Below, piece after piece: positions 7,844 to 15,819 of a DNA stretch of 42,129 nucleotides. Source of the DNA: a virus. The stretch's first letter is position 1. Every line of letters begins with the position of its first letter. Made by a program: the position numbers and the translations under genes. Where the stretch lies: IMG/VR virus record IMGVR_UViG_3300021373_003447, positions 1-42,129 of that record, one strand, 5' to 3'. Below the pieces are notes generated by a model. That model made no database searches. It was given only the letters and a program-made list of their open reading frames with translations, and had not been told where the DNA came from.

Positions 7844-8189
7844 TGCGGTTATAGTTAAACCGATTGAAATTGAAGAAACTACTTATGGGAATATTATTGT
7901 TCCTGATGTAGGAAAAGAAAAAAATGAAACAGGAGAAGTTATAGCTGTTGGACCAGGAAAACCAACAATTAGTGGAACATTTATTTCTACACAACTAAAA
8001 ATAGGAGATAAAGTAGTTCTACCAACAATGGGTTTTACTAAACTACCCTATGATGGGGAAGAGTATTATGTTGGTCCTGAAAACCAAATCCTTGCTAAAA
8101 TTACTGAAACCATTGATGTTTCAGAAATATTAGAAGAAACTAAAGAATCATTAACCGAAGAAGAAATTAAAGATTTATCGCATGAGTAA
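7821..8189 (+). CDS. groES: GroES-like co-chaperonin
   Basis: The 122-residue product has the Cpn10 fold pattern: LFDAVIVKPIEIEETTYGNIIVPD with the mobile loop around residues 18-30, then GEVIAVGPG, then a KIGDKVVLP strand and GEEYYVGPENQILAKI, the usual Cpn10 ending. About 25 acidic residues follow that bacterial GroES lacks. Cpn10 caps the chaperonin ring and drives folding inside the cavity. In T4 the phage co-chaperonin gp31 replaces host GroES to fold the capsid protein; here a matching GroEL is supplied as well. The stop overlaps the groEL start by 8 bases. Confidence 0.92.
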   Translation: MALEALFDAVIVKPIEIEETTYGNIIVPDVGKEKNETGEVIAVGPGKPTISGTFISTQLKIGDKVVLPTMGFTKLPYDGEEYYVGPENQILAKITETIDVSEILEETKESLTEEEIKDLSHE

Positions 8190-9804
8190 ACAAGTTATAT
8201 TAGGTTCTGAAGCAAGAACCAATCTAGTAAAAGGGATTGATACATTAGCAGATGCAGTAGTATCAACATTAGGACCCAATGGAAGAAATGTAGTAATAGC
8301 AAATGAAATGGGAGCTCCACAATCAACTAAAGATGGAGTTACCGTTGCAAAATCAATTACATTAAAAGACCCTAATCAAGAATTAGGAGTGCAGTTAGTA
8401 AAACAAGCTGCAATAAAAACAGCTGAAAAGGCAGGTGATGGGACAACAACATCTACTTTATTAGCTAGAGAAATGATTAAAGCAGGATTAACAGCTTTAA
8501 ATAATAATGAAAACGCAGTGCAAATTAAGAGAGATATTGATATTACAGTTAAAGAAGTAGTAAATAATCTTAGAAATAACATTGCAGAAGACATTTCAGG
8601 TGAAGAACAGTTAGAACAAATTGCAACAATTTCTGCTAATAATGATCCTGAAACTGGGAAGTTAATTGCTACCGCAATTGAAAAAGTTGGAATGGAAGGG
8701 GTTGTCCATATAGAAGAATCAAAAACAGGAGAAACTTATCTAGAAACTGTTGAAGGGTTACAGTTTGATAGGGGGTATAAATCACCTTATTTTGTTACAG
8801 ATAATAATTCTATGACTTCTGTATTAGATAATCCCCTCGTTCTTATTGCTGATCAAAAAATTACCCAAGTAAAAGAACTACTACCAGTATTAGAAGCAGT
8901 ATCTGCACAAGCTAAATCATTATTAATTATAGCTGAAGATATAGATAATGAAGCTTTAGCTACTCTTATTGTTAATAAAATGAGGGGTACAATGAAAGTA
9001 TGTGCTGTTAAAGCACCTGATTTTGGTGATAGAAGAAAATTAGTTTTAGATGATATTGCCACTACAACTGGAGGAATTGTTTTTGATAGGCAAAAAGGAA
9101 TGAAATTAGATAAATTCAGTTGGGATTGGTTTGGTGAAGCTAGAACAATAACAGTAGGAAAAGAACAAACAACAATAGTAGATGGAAAAGGAACAATTGA
9201 ATCAATTGAAACACGTATTGAAGAACTACAGCAACAAATCGATAAAGCAACAACACCGTTCGAAACGGAAAAACTCCAAGAAAGACTCGCGAAATTCACA
9301 GGAGGAGTAGCGATAATTCATGTAGGTGGAAATACTGAAACCGAAATGAAGGAGAAAAAAGATAGAGTTGATGATGCATTACACGCAACAAAAGCTGCTA
9401 TTGAAGAAGGAATAGTACCAGGAGGTGGAACAGCATTATTATATGCCTCATCAGGTTTAGAAGCTAAAACAACAGGTGCCCAAATTGTAGTAGAAGCTTG
9501 TGCTAAACCATTTAGCCAAATTCTAGTAAATGCTGGGTTTACTGAAGTAAAAGGACAAATATTAGCAGACAATTTAGTCAATTCAGGTAATGATACTTGG
9601 GCGGGATTTAATATTAAAACTGAAGAAATAGTAAATATGAAAGAAGCAGGTATTATTGATCCTACTAAAGTAGCCAGAACAGCATTACAAAATGCAGCAT
9701 CAGTTGCAGGTACAGTATTACTTACCGAATGCACAGTAGTAAATGAACCAAGTGAAGATAACAATCAACCTCAAATGGATCCATCCATGATGGGGATGAT
9801 GTAA
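8182..9804 (+). CDS. groEL: GroEL chaperonin
   Basis: This is a full-length 540-residue Cpn60. The ATP site is intact: GPNGRNV at 31-37, DGVTVAK at 51-57 and GDGTTT at 85-90 with D51 and D86. The apical domain is present, and AAIEEGIVPGGGTALLY marks the return to the intermediate and equatorial domains. The C-terminus ends in a methionine-rich MDPSMMGMM in place of the bacterial GGM repeats. With the phage GroES it should form a self-contained folding machine. Overlap with groES implies translational coupling. The reverse-strand reading frames across this gene are shadows. Confidence 0.97.
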   Translation: MSKQVILGSEARTNLVKGIDTLADAVVSTLGPNGRNVVIANEMGAPQSTKDGVTVAKSITLKDPNQELGVQLVKQAAIKTAEKAGDGTTTSTLLAREMIKAGLTALNNNENAVQIKRDIDITVKEVVNNLRNNIAEDISGEEQLEQIATISANNDPETGKLIATAIEKVGMEGVVHIEESKTGETYLETVEGLQFDRGYKSPYFVTDNNSMTSVLDNPLVLIADQKITQVKELLPVLEAVSAQAKSLLIIAEDIDNEALATLIVNKMRGTMKVCAVKAPDFGDRRKLVLDDIATTTGGIVFDRQKGMKLDKFSWDWFGEARTITVGKEQTTIVDGKGTIESIETRIEELQQQIDKATTPFETEKLQERLAKFTGGVAIIHVGGNTETEMKEKKDRVDDALHATKAAIEEGIVPGGGTALLYASSGLEAKTTGAQIVVEACAKPFSQILVNAGFTEVKGQILADNLVNSGNDTWAGFNIKTEEIVNMKEAGIIDPTKVARTALQNAASVAGTVLLTECTVVNEPSEDNNQPQMDPSMMGMM

Positions 9805-9830
9805 TAATTAATAAATAAAAAATAAAAAAA

Positions 9831-9998
9831 ATGACAAAAAATGAAATCTTTGAGATTATTGAAACAAATTTCAATATCTTAGCAGCGGAAAATGATGGAA
9901 CTACAAAAGCAAGTCAAGCACGAGCTAGAAAAGCAGCACAAGCTATTAAAAGAGTAATCACAGATTATAAAAAAGCATCTGTGGCTGAGTCCAAATAA
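9831..9998 (+). CDS. histone H1-like (Hc1-type) small basic protein
   Basis: The 55-residue protein reads MTKNEIFEIIETNF at the start, then TTKASQARARKAAQAIK and ends with YKKASVAESK. This resembles the short Hc1-like proteins of Bacteroidetes, which have an acidic helix followed by an RARK-centred basic helix and bind DNA without sequence specificity. A role in phage or host DNA compaction is inferred. The start is preceded by an A-rich tract without a Shine-Dalgarno site. Its 3' end overlaps the promoter of the following gene. Confidence 0.65.
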   Translation: MTKNEIFEIIETNFNILAAENDGTTKASQARARKAAQAIKRVITDYKKASVAESK

Positions 9999-10012
9999 TT
10001 TCGTATATTACC
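9982..10012 (+). promoter_or_regulatory. promoter of the clamp-loader operon
   Basis: TGG at 9982-9984, 19 bases, TATATT at 10004-10009 preceded by TTCG. The next ATG is at 10016, six bases after the box, the same geometry as at the clamp gene. Confidence 0.6.
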
Positions 10013-10015
10013 ACA

Positions 10016-10282
10016 ATGAAAACAGAATTAATTGAAGGTAAAGTATTAATTGCTAATAGAAAGCCACCTGGTGACAGGTGGCAATTAGCAGATGAACCAG
10101 AAGGGAGAATTTATAAAAGTATAACTGACACCCTAGAAGCATATATGCATAAAACAGGATTTAAAGGTCACTATCGATTAGAACCTCTAAATAGTAAATT
10201 GTATATTATAGAACAACAAGAAATTGAAATAAAACCAGAACCAATTAAAACATATAATATATATGGGGAGTTCGGAGAATAG
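10016..10282 (+). CDS. hypothetical protein upstream of the clamp loader
   Basis: The 88-residue product has a beta-rich N-terminal half (ELIEGKVLIANRKPPGDRWQ) and an acidic, isoleucine-rich tail. No family recognised. It overlaps the clamp-loader start by 20 bases and carries a strong RNA hairpin 47 bases into its coding sequence. Confidence 0.7.
   Translation: MKTELIEGKVLIANRKPPGDRWQLADEPEGRIYKSITDTLEAYMHKTGFKGHYRLEPLNSKLYIIEQQEIEIKPEPIKTYNIYGEFGE
10063..10082 (+). other. 8-bp hairpin with GTGA tetraloop inside a coding region
   Basis: GCCACCTG, loop GTGA, then CAGGTGGC pair perfectly. GTGA is a GNRA-type tetraloop in RNA. The hairpin is GC-rich in an AT-rich gene and begins 47 bases after the start codon. 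There is no T-run behind it, so it is not a terminator. Confidence 0.55.
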
Positions 10283-11174
10283 TTTATTAGTAGAAAAATA
10301 TAGACCATCTAAATTAGAAAATTATGTTGGTAATGAGAATATTAAAAAATCTATTTCTAAATATTTAGATCAGAATGATATCCAAAACCTAATATTTTAT
10401 GGACCAGCTGGAACTGGCAAAACAACTCTTGCTAAACTCATTGTACAAAATCTTGATTGTGATAGCATTTATATTAATGCTTCGGATGAACGTGGTATTG
10501 AAACAATTAGAGATAAAGTACAAAGTTTTGCGAGCGTGGCTTCTTTTAAACCACTTAAGGTTGTTATTTTGGACGAGTCTGATTTTCTTACTATTCAAGC
10601 GCAAGCTTCGCTTCGTAATATTATTGAAACGTTTTCGCGAACTACTAGGTTTATCTTAACTTGTAATTACGTAGAACGTATTATTGATCCTTTACAGTCT
10701 AGATGTCAAGTACTTAAAATTGTACCCCCAACTAAAAAGGATGTTGCTAAACATTTAAATTGGATTTTACAACAAGAATCAATTACACATGATATAAATG
10801 ATTTAGTACCATTGGTTAATCAATATTATCCTGATTTACGTAAATGTATTAATACAATACAATTATCCACACAAGATAATACATTAAAATTAGACCAATC
10901 AGTATTAGTATCATCTAATTATATAGATAAAGTTATTACTTCTCTATCAAAAGGATCTAAATTTAATGATGTACGTCAAATTATAGCTGATGCTAATGTA
11001 GATGATTTTGATGAACTGTTTAAAGCATTATACGAAAGAGCATCTGAATATTTACCAGGTAAAGAAGGTACAGTTGCTATTTTAATAAATGAACACCAAT
11101 ATAAAGCAAATTTCCGTATCGACAAGGAAATAAATACAATGTCGTTAATTCAAAACTTAATAAATAATAAATAA
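10263..11174 (+). CDS. 44: clamp loader ATPase subunit (gp44 / RFC-small-like)
   Basis: This AAA+ protein of 303 residues (T4 gp44: 319) opens the sliding clamp and loads it on primed DNA. It begins with the RFC-type LVEKYRPSKLENYVGNE, then Walker A GPAGTGKT at 47-54, Walker B VVILDESD at 100-107, sensor 1 TCN near 134, and the arginine-finger SRC at 146-148. The C-terminal third would form the collar. The start at 10263 lies inside the previous gene and keeps the family N-terminus intact. One short stretch (about 10500-10640) has a codon choice richer in G and C than the rest. Confidence 0.93.
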   Translation: MGSSENSLLVEKYRPSKLENYVGNENIKKSISKYLDQNDIQNLIFYGPAGTGKTTLAKLIVQNLDCDSIYINASDERGIETIRDKVQSFASVASFKPLKVVILDESDFLTIQAQASLRNIIETFSRTTRFILTCNYVERIIDPLQSRCQVLKIVPPTKKDVAKHLNWILQQESITHDINDLVPLVNQYYPDLRKCINTIQLSTQDNTLKLDQSVLVSSNYIDKVITSLSKGSKFNDVRQIIADANVDDFDELFKALYERASEYLPGKEGTVAILINEHQYKANFRIDKEINTMSLIQNLINNK

Positions 11175-11176
11175 TT

Positions 11177-11422
11177 ATGGAATCATCACAATTAAACCAA
11201 CCTCAAATTGATTTAAAAAACACTAGTGAAGTTAAAAATTTTAATGGGGGTTATTTATTCCAACAAGGAATAATCCTAAGAAAAGTATCTAAATTTGTAG
11301 CTGGAACTAATGAAGATGCTATTATGCCTATCCCTGTATTTTTTGATCCTGAAACAAATAAAATCTTAACAGATTCAGTACCTAAGGATTTAAGGGAAGA
11401 AATGGCAGATGAGCTTTGTTAA
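11177..11422 (+). CDS. hypothetical protein between clamp loader genes
   Basis: This 81-residue protein of unknown family starts two bases after the clamp-loader stop. It has a polar N-terminal 20 residues and then a compact part with FNGGYLFQQGIILRKVS and PIPVFFDPETNKILTDSVP. Its position between the gp44-like and gp62-like genes suggests a role tied to replication or simply shared expression timing. Confidence 0.7.
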   Translation: MESSQLNQPQIDLKNTSEVKNFNGGYLFQQGIILRKVSKFVAGTNEDAIMPIPVFFDPETNKILTDSVPKDLREEMADELC

Positions 11423-11836
11423 ATGAAAAACATTTTTGATTGGTTAAAAGCAATTAACACTACTAAACCTCCTGTTGAGTCTTTTACTAATAAAGATTGG
11501 GAGGTTTGGAATAGTTATATGATTCATAGGTTTTTATCTATGGATTGCTCTAATATTGAATTAGTAAATGAAATCCAAGAAATATTACCTATTGATAAGA
11601 AAAAAATATATTCTGTTTATAAAGAATTTATTCCTAAAAATAATAAATGGAATAAATATATTAAGTCTAAAATAAAACAACCAAATAAAGATTTAGTAGA
11701 TTATATTAAGGATTATTACGAATGTTCTTCAAAAGAAGCAAAAGAATATATAGGTATATTGGGTTCTACAAAAATAAATCGTATATTACAAGATATAGGA
11801 TTAGATAAAAAAGAAATAAAACCTTTATTAAAGTGA
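11423..11836 (+). CDS. 62: clamp loader small subunit (gp62-like)
   Basis: The 137-residue product begins FDWLKAINTTKPPVE, continues with SYMIHRFLSMD and ends in a helical KINRILQDIGLDKKEIKPLLK. This follows the pattern of phage clamp loader subunit A proteins, which pair with gp44 to complete the loader and contact clamp and DNA. It is shorter than T4 gp62 (187). The call depends on the N-terminal motif and on its place next to the gp44-like gene. Its stop overlaps the next GTG start (GTGA). Confidence 0.78.
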   Translation: MKNIFDWLKAINTTKPPVESFTNKDWEVWNSYMIHRFLSMDCSNIELVNEIQEILPIDKKKIYSVYKEFIPKNNKWNKYIKSKIKQPNKDLVDYIKDYYECSSKEAKEYIGILGSTKINRILQDIGLDKKEIKPLLK

Positions 11837-13239
11837 AAATACAAATAAAACATCTTCAAACTAAACCTAATGATGAAAGAGAAACTATTTCTTTTAAATC
11901 AATATCTAGTTTAGAACAGTATGGAATTGATTATGAAAGGATAATTAATAAACCTTATAATAAAATTGCCCCTAAATATCACTGTAGAAGACCTGAACAT
12001 ATAAGCCCAGACAACCAACCCGGAGAACTTTATTCGGGAGCAGGAATTGGGTATTTAACGGGTAGGCATTATGGGTGTTTTGAAGCGCATACGAATGTTT
12101 TAAAAAACCTAAATGAAGATTATAATTATACCATTATTTTTGAAGCGGATGCACATCTAGAAGTAGATGCTAAATCTTTTTCAAAAATATTAAAAACTAT
12201 ATGCGAGGTAATGGAAAAAGACGATGTTTATTTTCTTTCATTAGCTAATAATCCTTCTAGAACTAAAGAATCTGTCCATGATATTTTATTTAAAACACAT
12301 CCTGGTCAAGACTTAGCCCATGCTTATGTAGTAAGAAATAAAGATAAAAATTGGTGGTTAAAAAATTTAGAAAAAATTGGATGGGATGGGTATGATATTT
12401 GGTTAAATCTTGTATTTTTTGATGATCCAAAAAATAGATATACTACTAAAATAGAATATGTAAAACAAATAGATGGAGTATCTCTTATAGATGGAGAATA
12501 TAAAATTTGGAACCAAGGCAAATCAACTAGGAACCCTGAAGATAAACCAATTTTAATAATATCCTCAGGCAGAAGATTTAATTATTTAAAAGAAACTATT
12601 GAAGGGTTAAACCAACACACTTTAAATCTAAAGGATGTATTTAAAAATATTTGGATTCTAGATGATAGATCTTCTTTAAATGAAAGGGTTTTGATAGAAG
12701 AATTAATGACAAAATATTTTGGGGATAAATACCAATCTATATATTTTAATAGTAATGAGCCCTATGCTTTTGTAGATAAATTTAATATGATTAGAAAATT
12801 ATCTGAAAAAACAGATATAATTTTCTTTTTAGAAGATGATTGGGTATTAAATAAACCCTTTAATTTTCAACACCACACTGATGTTTTAAGGAATAGTGAG
12901 TGGACTTCAATTTCATTTACCGATCCCCTTTGGTTACAAGATGAATCACTACAGGGGCATGCTATAGAGGGGGGATATTGGAAAAACCCATACCCTGGGG
13001 TTTATAAACATCCTTTATTATGGTTTGGAGAAAAACATTGTAGATGGGCAGCTGGTACTATAAATAATTATACAAATAACCCAAATTTATCTAAGGGAGA
13101 AATATATCATAAAGCAAAATTTAAAAATATAAAAAATTTCGAATGGGAATTTGCAGAAACAATACAAGGTAACCATGTCTTCCACCAGGATTGTTTTTTT
13201 AACCATGTCGGAGAAAATAGTTTAATTAACCAATTATAA
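11833..13239 (+). CDS. two-domain glycosyltransferase (GT25-like plus GT2-like)
   Basis: The 468-residue product joins two sugar-transferase-like halves. Residues up to about 220 resemble GT25/LPS-type enzymes: GAGIGYLTGRHYGCFEAH, then YTIIFEADAHLEV in place of the usual acidic metal-binding motif. From about 235, KPILIISSGRRFNYLKETIE, IWILDDRSS and IIFFLEDDWVL follow a GT-A (GT2-like) order, with EDD as the probable metal site. The start is GTG, overlapping the previous stop. It opens the glycan island. Donor and acceptor are unknown. Confidence 0.7.
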   Translation: MKIQIKHLQTKPNDERETISFKSISSLEQYGIDYERIINKPYNKIAPKYHCRRPEHISPDNQPGELYSGAGIGYLTGRHYGCFEAHTNVLKNLNEDYNYTIIFEADAHLEVDAKSFSKILKTICEVMEKDDVYFLSLANNPSRTKESVHDILFKTHPGQDLAHAYVVRNKDKNWWLKNLEKIGWDGYDIWLNLVFFDDPKNRYTTKIEYVKQIDGVSLIDGEYKIWNQGKSTRNPEDKPILIISSGRRFNYLKETIEGLNQHTLNLKDVFKNIWILDDRSSLNERVLIEELMTKYFGDKYQSIYFNSNEPYAFVDKFNMIRKLSEKTDIIFFLEDDWVLNKPFNFQHHTDVLRNSEWTSISFTDPLWLQDESLQGHAIEGGYWKNPYPGVYKHPLLWFGEKHCRWAAGTINNYTNNPNLSKGEIYHKAKFKNIKNFEWEFAETIQGNHVFHQDCFFNHVGENSLINQL

Positions 13240-13245
13240 AATAAA

Positions 13246-13473
13246 ATGACAAAAGAATTATACACTATGCTAAAAAAATCTGCTGAAGCAGATCAAGCAA
13301 AAGCCAAATTATCATTAGATCTATTAGGAAATCACGCAGTAGGAATTGGAGACCATTCAACTGAAGATTTTTACAAAAATGCTGAGGAAGCACTTATGAT
13401 GTTAGTCGATGCCGAAGATAAATTAAAAATTTTAGAAAAATATTATAACTTATCAATACAAGTAAATGGGTGA
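13246..13473 (+). CDS. hypothetical helical protein
   Basis: A 75-residue, charged, helix-rich protein starting MTKELYTMLKKSAEADQAKAK. A GDHSTEDFYKNAEEALMML segment separates two helices. No family recognised. It overlaps the following Nmad1-type gene by 8 bases. Confidence 0.65.
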   Translation: MTKELYTMLKKSAEADQAKAKLSLDLLGNHAVGIGDHSTEDFYKNAEEALMMLVDAEDKLKILEKYYNLSIQVNG

Positions 13474-13885
13474 TACTGTAACTAAATGGCATGAAATGCA
13501 AGAAGATATGAGCGATAGAGAAATCATGGATGCTAAACATCCAGAAGCAGCAGCAGTAAGAGTATTTGAAAAAGAATACCCAGAATTATCAGATGAGTTT
13601 AAACAAATACAAAAAGAAATGTATGAAATGTTTGCTCGTAAACATATGGATTATGGTTTAAATAACATTGCTTTAGGTGGAGATATCGTTAATAACAGCG
13701 ATGATAAACAATTTTCACTAACTGGGTTGTGTATTAGATTAACTGATAAAATATCACGTTTAAAAAACCTATTAATTAATGGTAAAGCATTTGTTGAAGG
13801 TGAAGGTATACAAGATACATTTATAGATATTGCCAATTATGGAATAATCGGTCTTTTAGTAGGTCGAGATAAATGGAAAAAATAA
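13466..13885 (+). CDS. Nmad1 / DUF1599-like protein
   Basis: The 139-residue protein matches the pattern of the nucleotide modification associated domain 1 family (DUF1599): a helix with FARKHMDYGLNNIALGG, then LCIRLTDKISRLKNLL, then an acidic helix ending DIANYGIIGLLVGRDKW. These domains are found in phages that carry hypermodified bases, but their reaction is not established. In this genome the queE and folE genes are the obvious partners. The first 40 residues are variable and polar. Confidence 0.7.
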   Translation: MGDTVTKWHEMQEDMSDREIMDAKHPEAAAVRVFEKEYPELSDEFKQIQKEMYEMFARKHMDYGLNNIALGGDIVNNSDDKQFSLTGLCIRLTDKISRLKNLLINGKAFVEGEGIQDTFIDIANYGIIGLLVGRDKWKK

Positions 13886-13891
13886 ATTCTA

Positions 13892-14608
13892 TTGAAAAAA
13901 TACCTTTCAATATTAGTTCCAAGTAGGAATAGACCAAAAAATGTTATAAGGCTTTGTGATTCTTTATTTTCTAGATCTAAATTTCCTAATCACATAGAAG
14001 TTTTATTTTATTTTGATAATGATGATGATTATTTAAATGAATATCCTTCTTTACTAAAAAAATACAATCAAAAATATCCTTTATCTATTAAGATAGAAAT
14101 AGGTCCTCCTTTAATTTTAAGTGATTATCCAAATAAACTTTACAAATTAGCAACATCAGATATCTTTTTTAATTTAGGTGATGATAATATATGTGTTAAA
14201 GATAATTGGGATGAAATTATAATTAAAAGTATTAATGCTTGTCCTAATAAAATGAATTTCGTATATTGGAATGATGGTCATTGGGGAAAAAAGTTAGCAA
14301 CCCACCATTGTCTTCATCGTAATTACGTAGAATGTTTAGGATATTTTTATCCTCCTATATTTGATTTTGAAGAAGCAGACAGATGGATGTCAGAAGTAGG
14401 ATTTAACTCTAATACTAATTATTATATAGATGAGATATTATTTTCTCATGAACATTATAGTAAAGGAAAAAGTGAGTTTGATTCTACATATGAAAGAAAA
14501 ATTAATTCACAAAAAGAATTTAATAATCATATTCTTTATGATAGAACTACACATTATAGAGAATTAGATATTAAAAAAGTTATAAATAAAAAAAATAATT
14601 TTGGCTAA
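13892..14608 (+). CDS. glycosyltransferase, GT-A fold (GT2-like)
   Basis: The product (238 residues) starts with the GT2-type strand KKYLSILVPSRNRPKNVIRLCDSL, followed by VLFYFDNDDDYL and later FFNLGDDNICVKDNWDEII, where GDD is the likely metal-binding acidic motif. The start is a TTG, seven bases after the previous stop; no ATG gives the complete first strand. It ends overlapping the nuclease gene by 8 bases. The sugar used is unknown. Confidence 0.75.
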   Translation: MKKYLSILVPSRNRPKNVIRLCDSLFSRSKFPNHIEVLFYFDNDDDYLNEYPSLLKKYNQKYPLSIKIEIGPPLILSDYPNKLYKLATSDIFFNLGDDNICVKDNWDEIIIKSINACPNKMNFVYWNDGHWGKKLATHHCLHRNYVECLGYFYPPIFDFEEADRWMSEVGFNSNTNYYIDEILFSHEHYSKGKSEFDSTYERKINSQKEFNNHILYDRTTHYRELDIKKVINKKNNFG

Positions 14609-15572
14609 AAAAATCCCAAAAATCATAAAGGAGATTAGGAATAATCCCCCATCACCTATAAATTTTGCATTCCAAAAGAATATTTCTTATTCTCAAATGT
14701 CAATATTTAGAGGATGTCCTCATAGGTGGAAACTACAGTATAAAGATAAAATCAAAAGATTTACATCTTCTATACATACTGTATTTGGAACAGCTATACA
14801 TGAATCGATGCAACATTACCTAGATATAGCATATGAAAAATCATTCGCAGCAGCAGATAGAGAAATAGATATAAAAGAACATTTTCAAAATGTTTACATA
14901 TCTGAATATCAAACACAATATAAGAAGAATAATAATGAACATTTCTCAGATGCTAATGAAATGAGGGAATTTTTTGAAGATGGGGTTGCTATATTAGAAT
15001 GGTTTAAAAAGAAACGTACAAGATATTTTTCTAAAAAAGGTACATATTTAGTTGGTTGTGAATTACCAATTATAATAGCGCCAAATAAAATGTATAACAA
15101 CGTATTATACATGGGGTATCTAGATGTTGTCACATATTGTGAAACAACAGATACATTTAAAATAATCGATATAAAAACCAGTACTAAGGGGTGGAACGAT
15201 TATGCTAAAAAAGATGAAGATAAACAATATCAATTATTATTATATAAACAATATTTTTCTGAACAATATGGAATACCATTAGATAAAATTGAAATTGAGT
15301 TTATGATATTAAAAAGAAAAGTGCTGGATATGGATGATGAAAATATAATGTCACCTTATCAAGCATATAGGGTTCAACAATTTACACCACCTAGTGGAAA
15401 AATTAAATTAGGAAGAGCAAAATCCGCTATTAATGATTTTATTAATGAATGTTTTACCTCAAATGGGGATATTAAAGAAAAAAATTATCCCCCAACACCC
15501 TCAAAATGGACTTGCAATTTTTGTCCATATAAAGAAGAAAAAGAATTATGTGGAGAAGGTATAATCTGCTAA
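14601..15572 (+). CDS. Cas4/RecB-like PD-(D/E)XK nuclease with Fe-S cysteines
   Basis: The 323-residue product has all elements of the Cas4/AddB-type nuclease: C39 in FRGCPHRW, GTAIHE at 63-68, D175 in GYLDVV, D190-I-K192 in IIDIKTS, a QxxxY helix (Q211, Y215), and a C-terminal cluster C305-xx-C308 with C317. The four cysteines should hold a 4Fe-4S cluster that staples the fold. Such enzymes are 5' or 3' single-strand exonucleases in recombination or degradation of DNA. No Cas1 or array is nearby, so a replication/recombination role is likely. The start is TTG. It sits within the glycan island without an evident link to it. Confidence 0.85.
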   Translation: MAKKIPKIIKEIRNNPPSPINFAFQKNISYSQMSIFRGCPHRWKLQYKDKIKRFTSSIHTVFGTAIHESMQHYLDIAYEKSFAAADREIDIKEHFQNVYISEYQTQYKKNNNEHFSDANEMREFFEDGVAILEWFKKKRTRYFSKKGTYLVGCELPIIIAPNKMYNNVLYMGYLDVVTYCETTDTFKIIDIKTSTKGWNDYAKKDEDKQYQLLLYKQYFSEQYGIPLDKIEIEFMILKRKVLDMDDENIMSPYQAYRVQQFTPPSGKIKLGRAKSAINDFINECFTSNGDIKEKNYPPTPSKWTCNFCPYKEEKELCGEGIIC

Positions 15573-15618
15573 TTTTTATATATATGTATACCTAAATAAT
15601 GTTATTAAAATAAAGATT

Positions 15619-15807
15619 ATGAGCGTAAAAAAAGATATGATACTAACAAGTGTTAAAGTCAAAAGCGATTTATTCGAGAATTTTAAAATTGAATGTGTAA
15701 AAAGAAAATTTTCCTTTCAAAAACTTGCTGACCGCAGTTTGTTTTTGTATCTTACGGATGAAGATTTTCGTAAATCAATTACAAACCAAACTAATCTCGA
15801 ACTATAA
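15619..15807 (+). CDS. ribbon-helix-helix-like DNA-binding protein
   Basis: This 62-residue protein has a strand (MILTSVKVKSDLFENFKIEC) followed by two helices (KRKFSFQKLADRSLFLYLTD), the arrangement of small phage RHH regulators. It may repress or activate genes nearby; the target is unknown. It follows a 46-base AT-rich gap. Confidence 0.6.
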   Translation: MSVKKDMILTSVKVKSDLFENFKIECVKRKFSFQKLADRSLFLYLTDEDFRKSITNQTNLEL

Positions 15808-15819
15808 ATCTAAAAATAA

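Noticed and set aside
8853-9764. Long reverse-strand open frames across groEL
   Set aside because: They are complementary shadows of a clearly coding gene; their products are Ser/Thr/Val-rich low-complexity sequences with no start signal.
14258-14267. TTCGTATATT inside a glycosyltransferase gene as a promoter
   Set aside because: It codes for conserved-looking residues (FVYW), has only TGT at the upstream position, and no gene begins near it.
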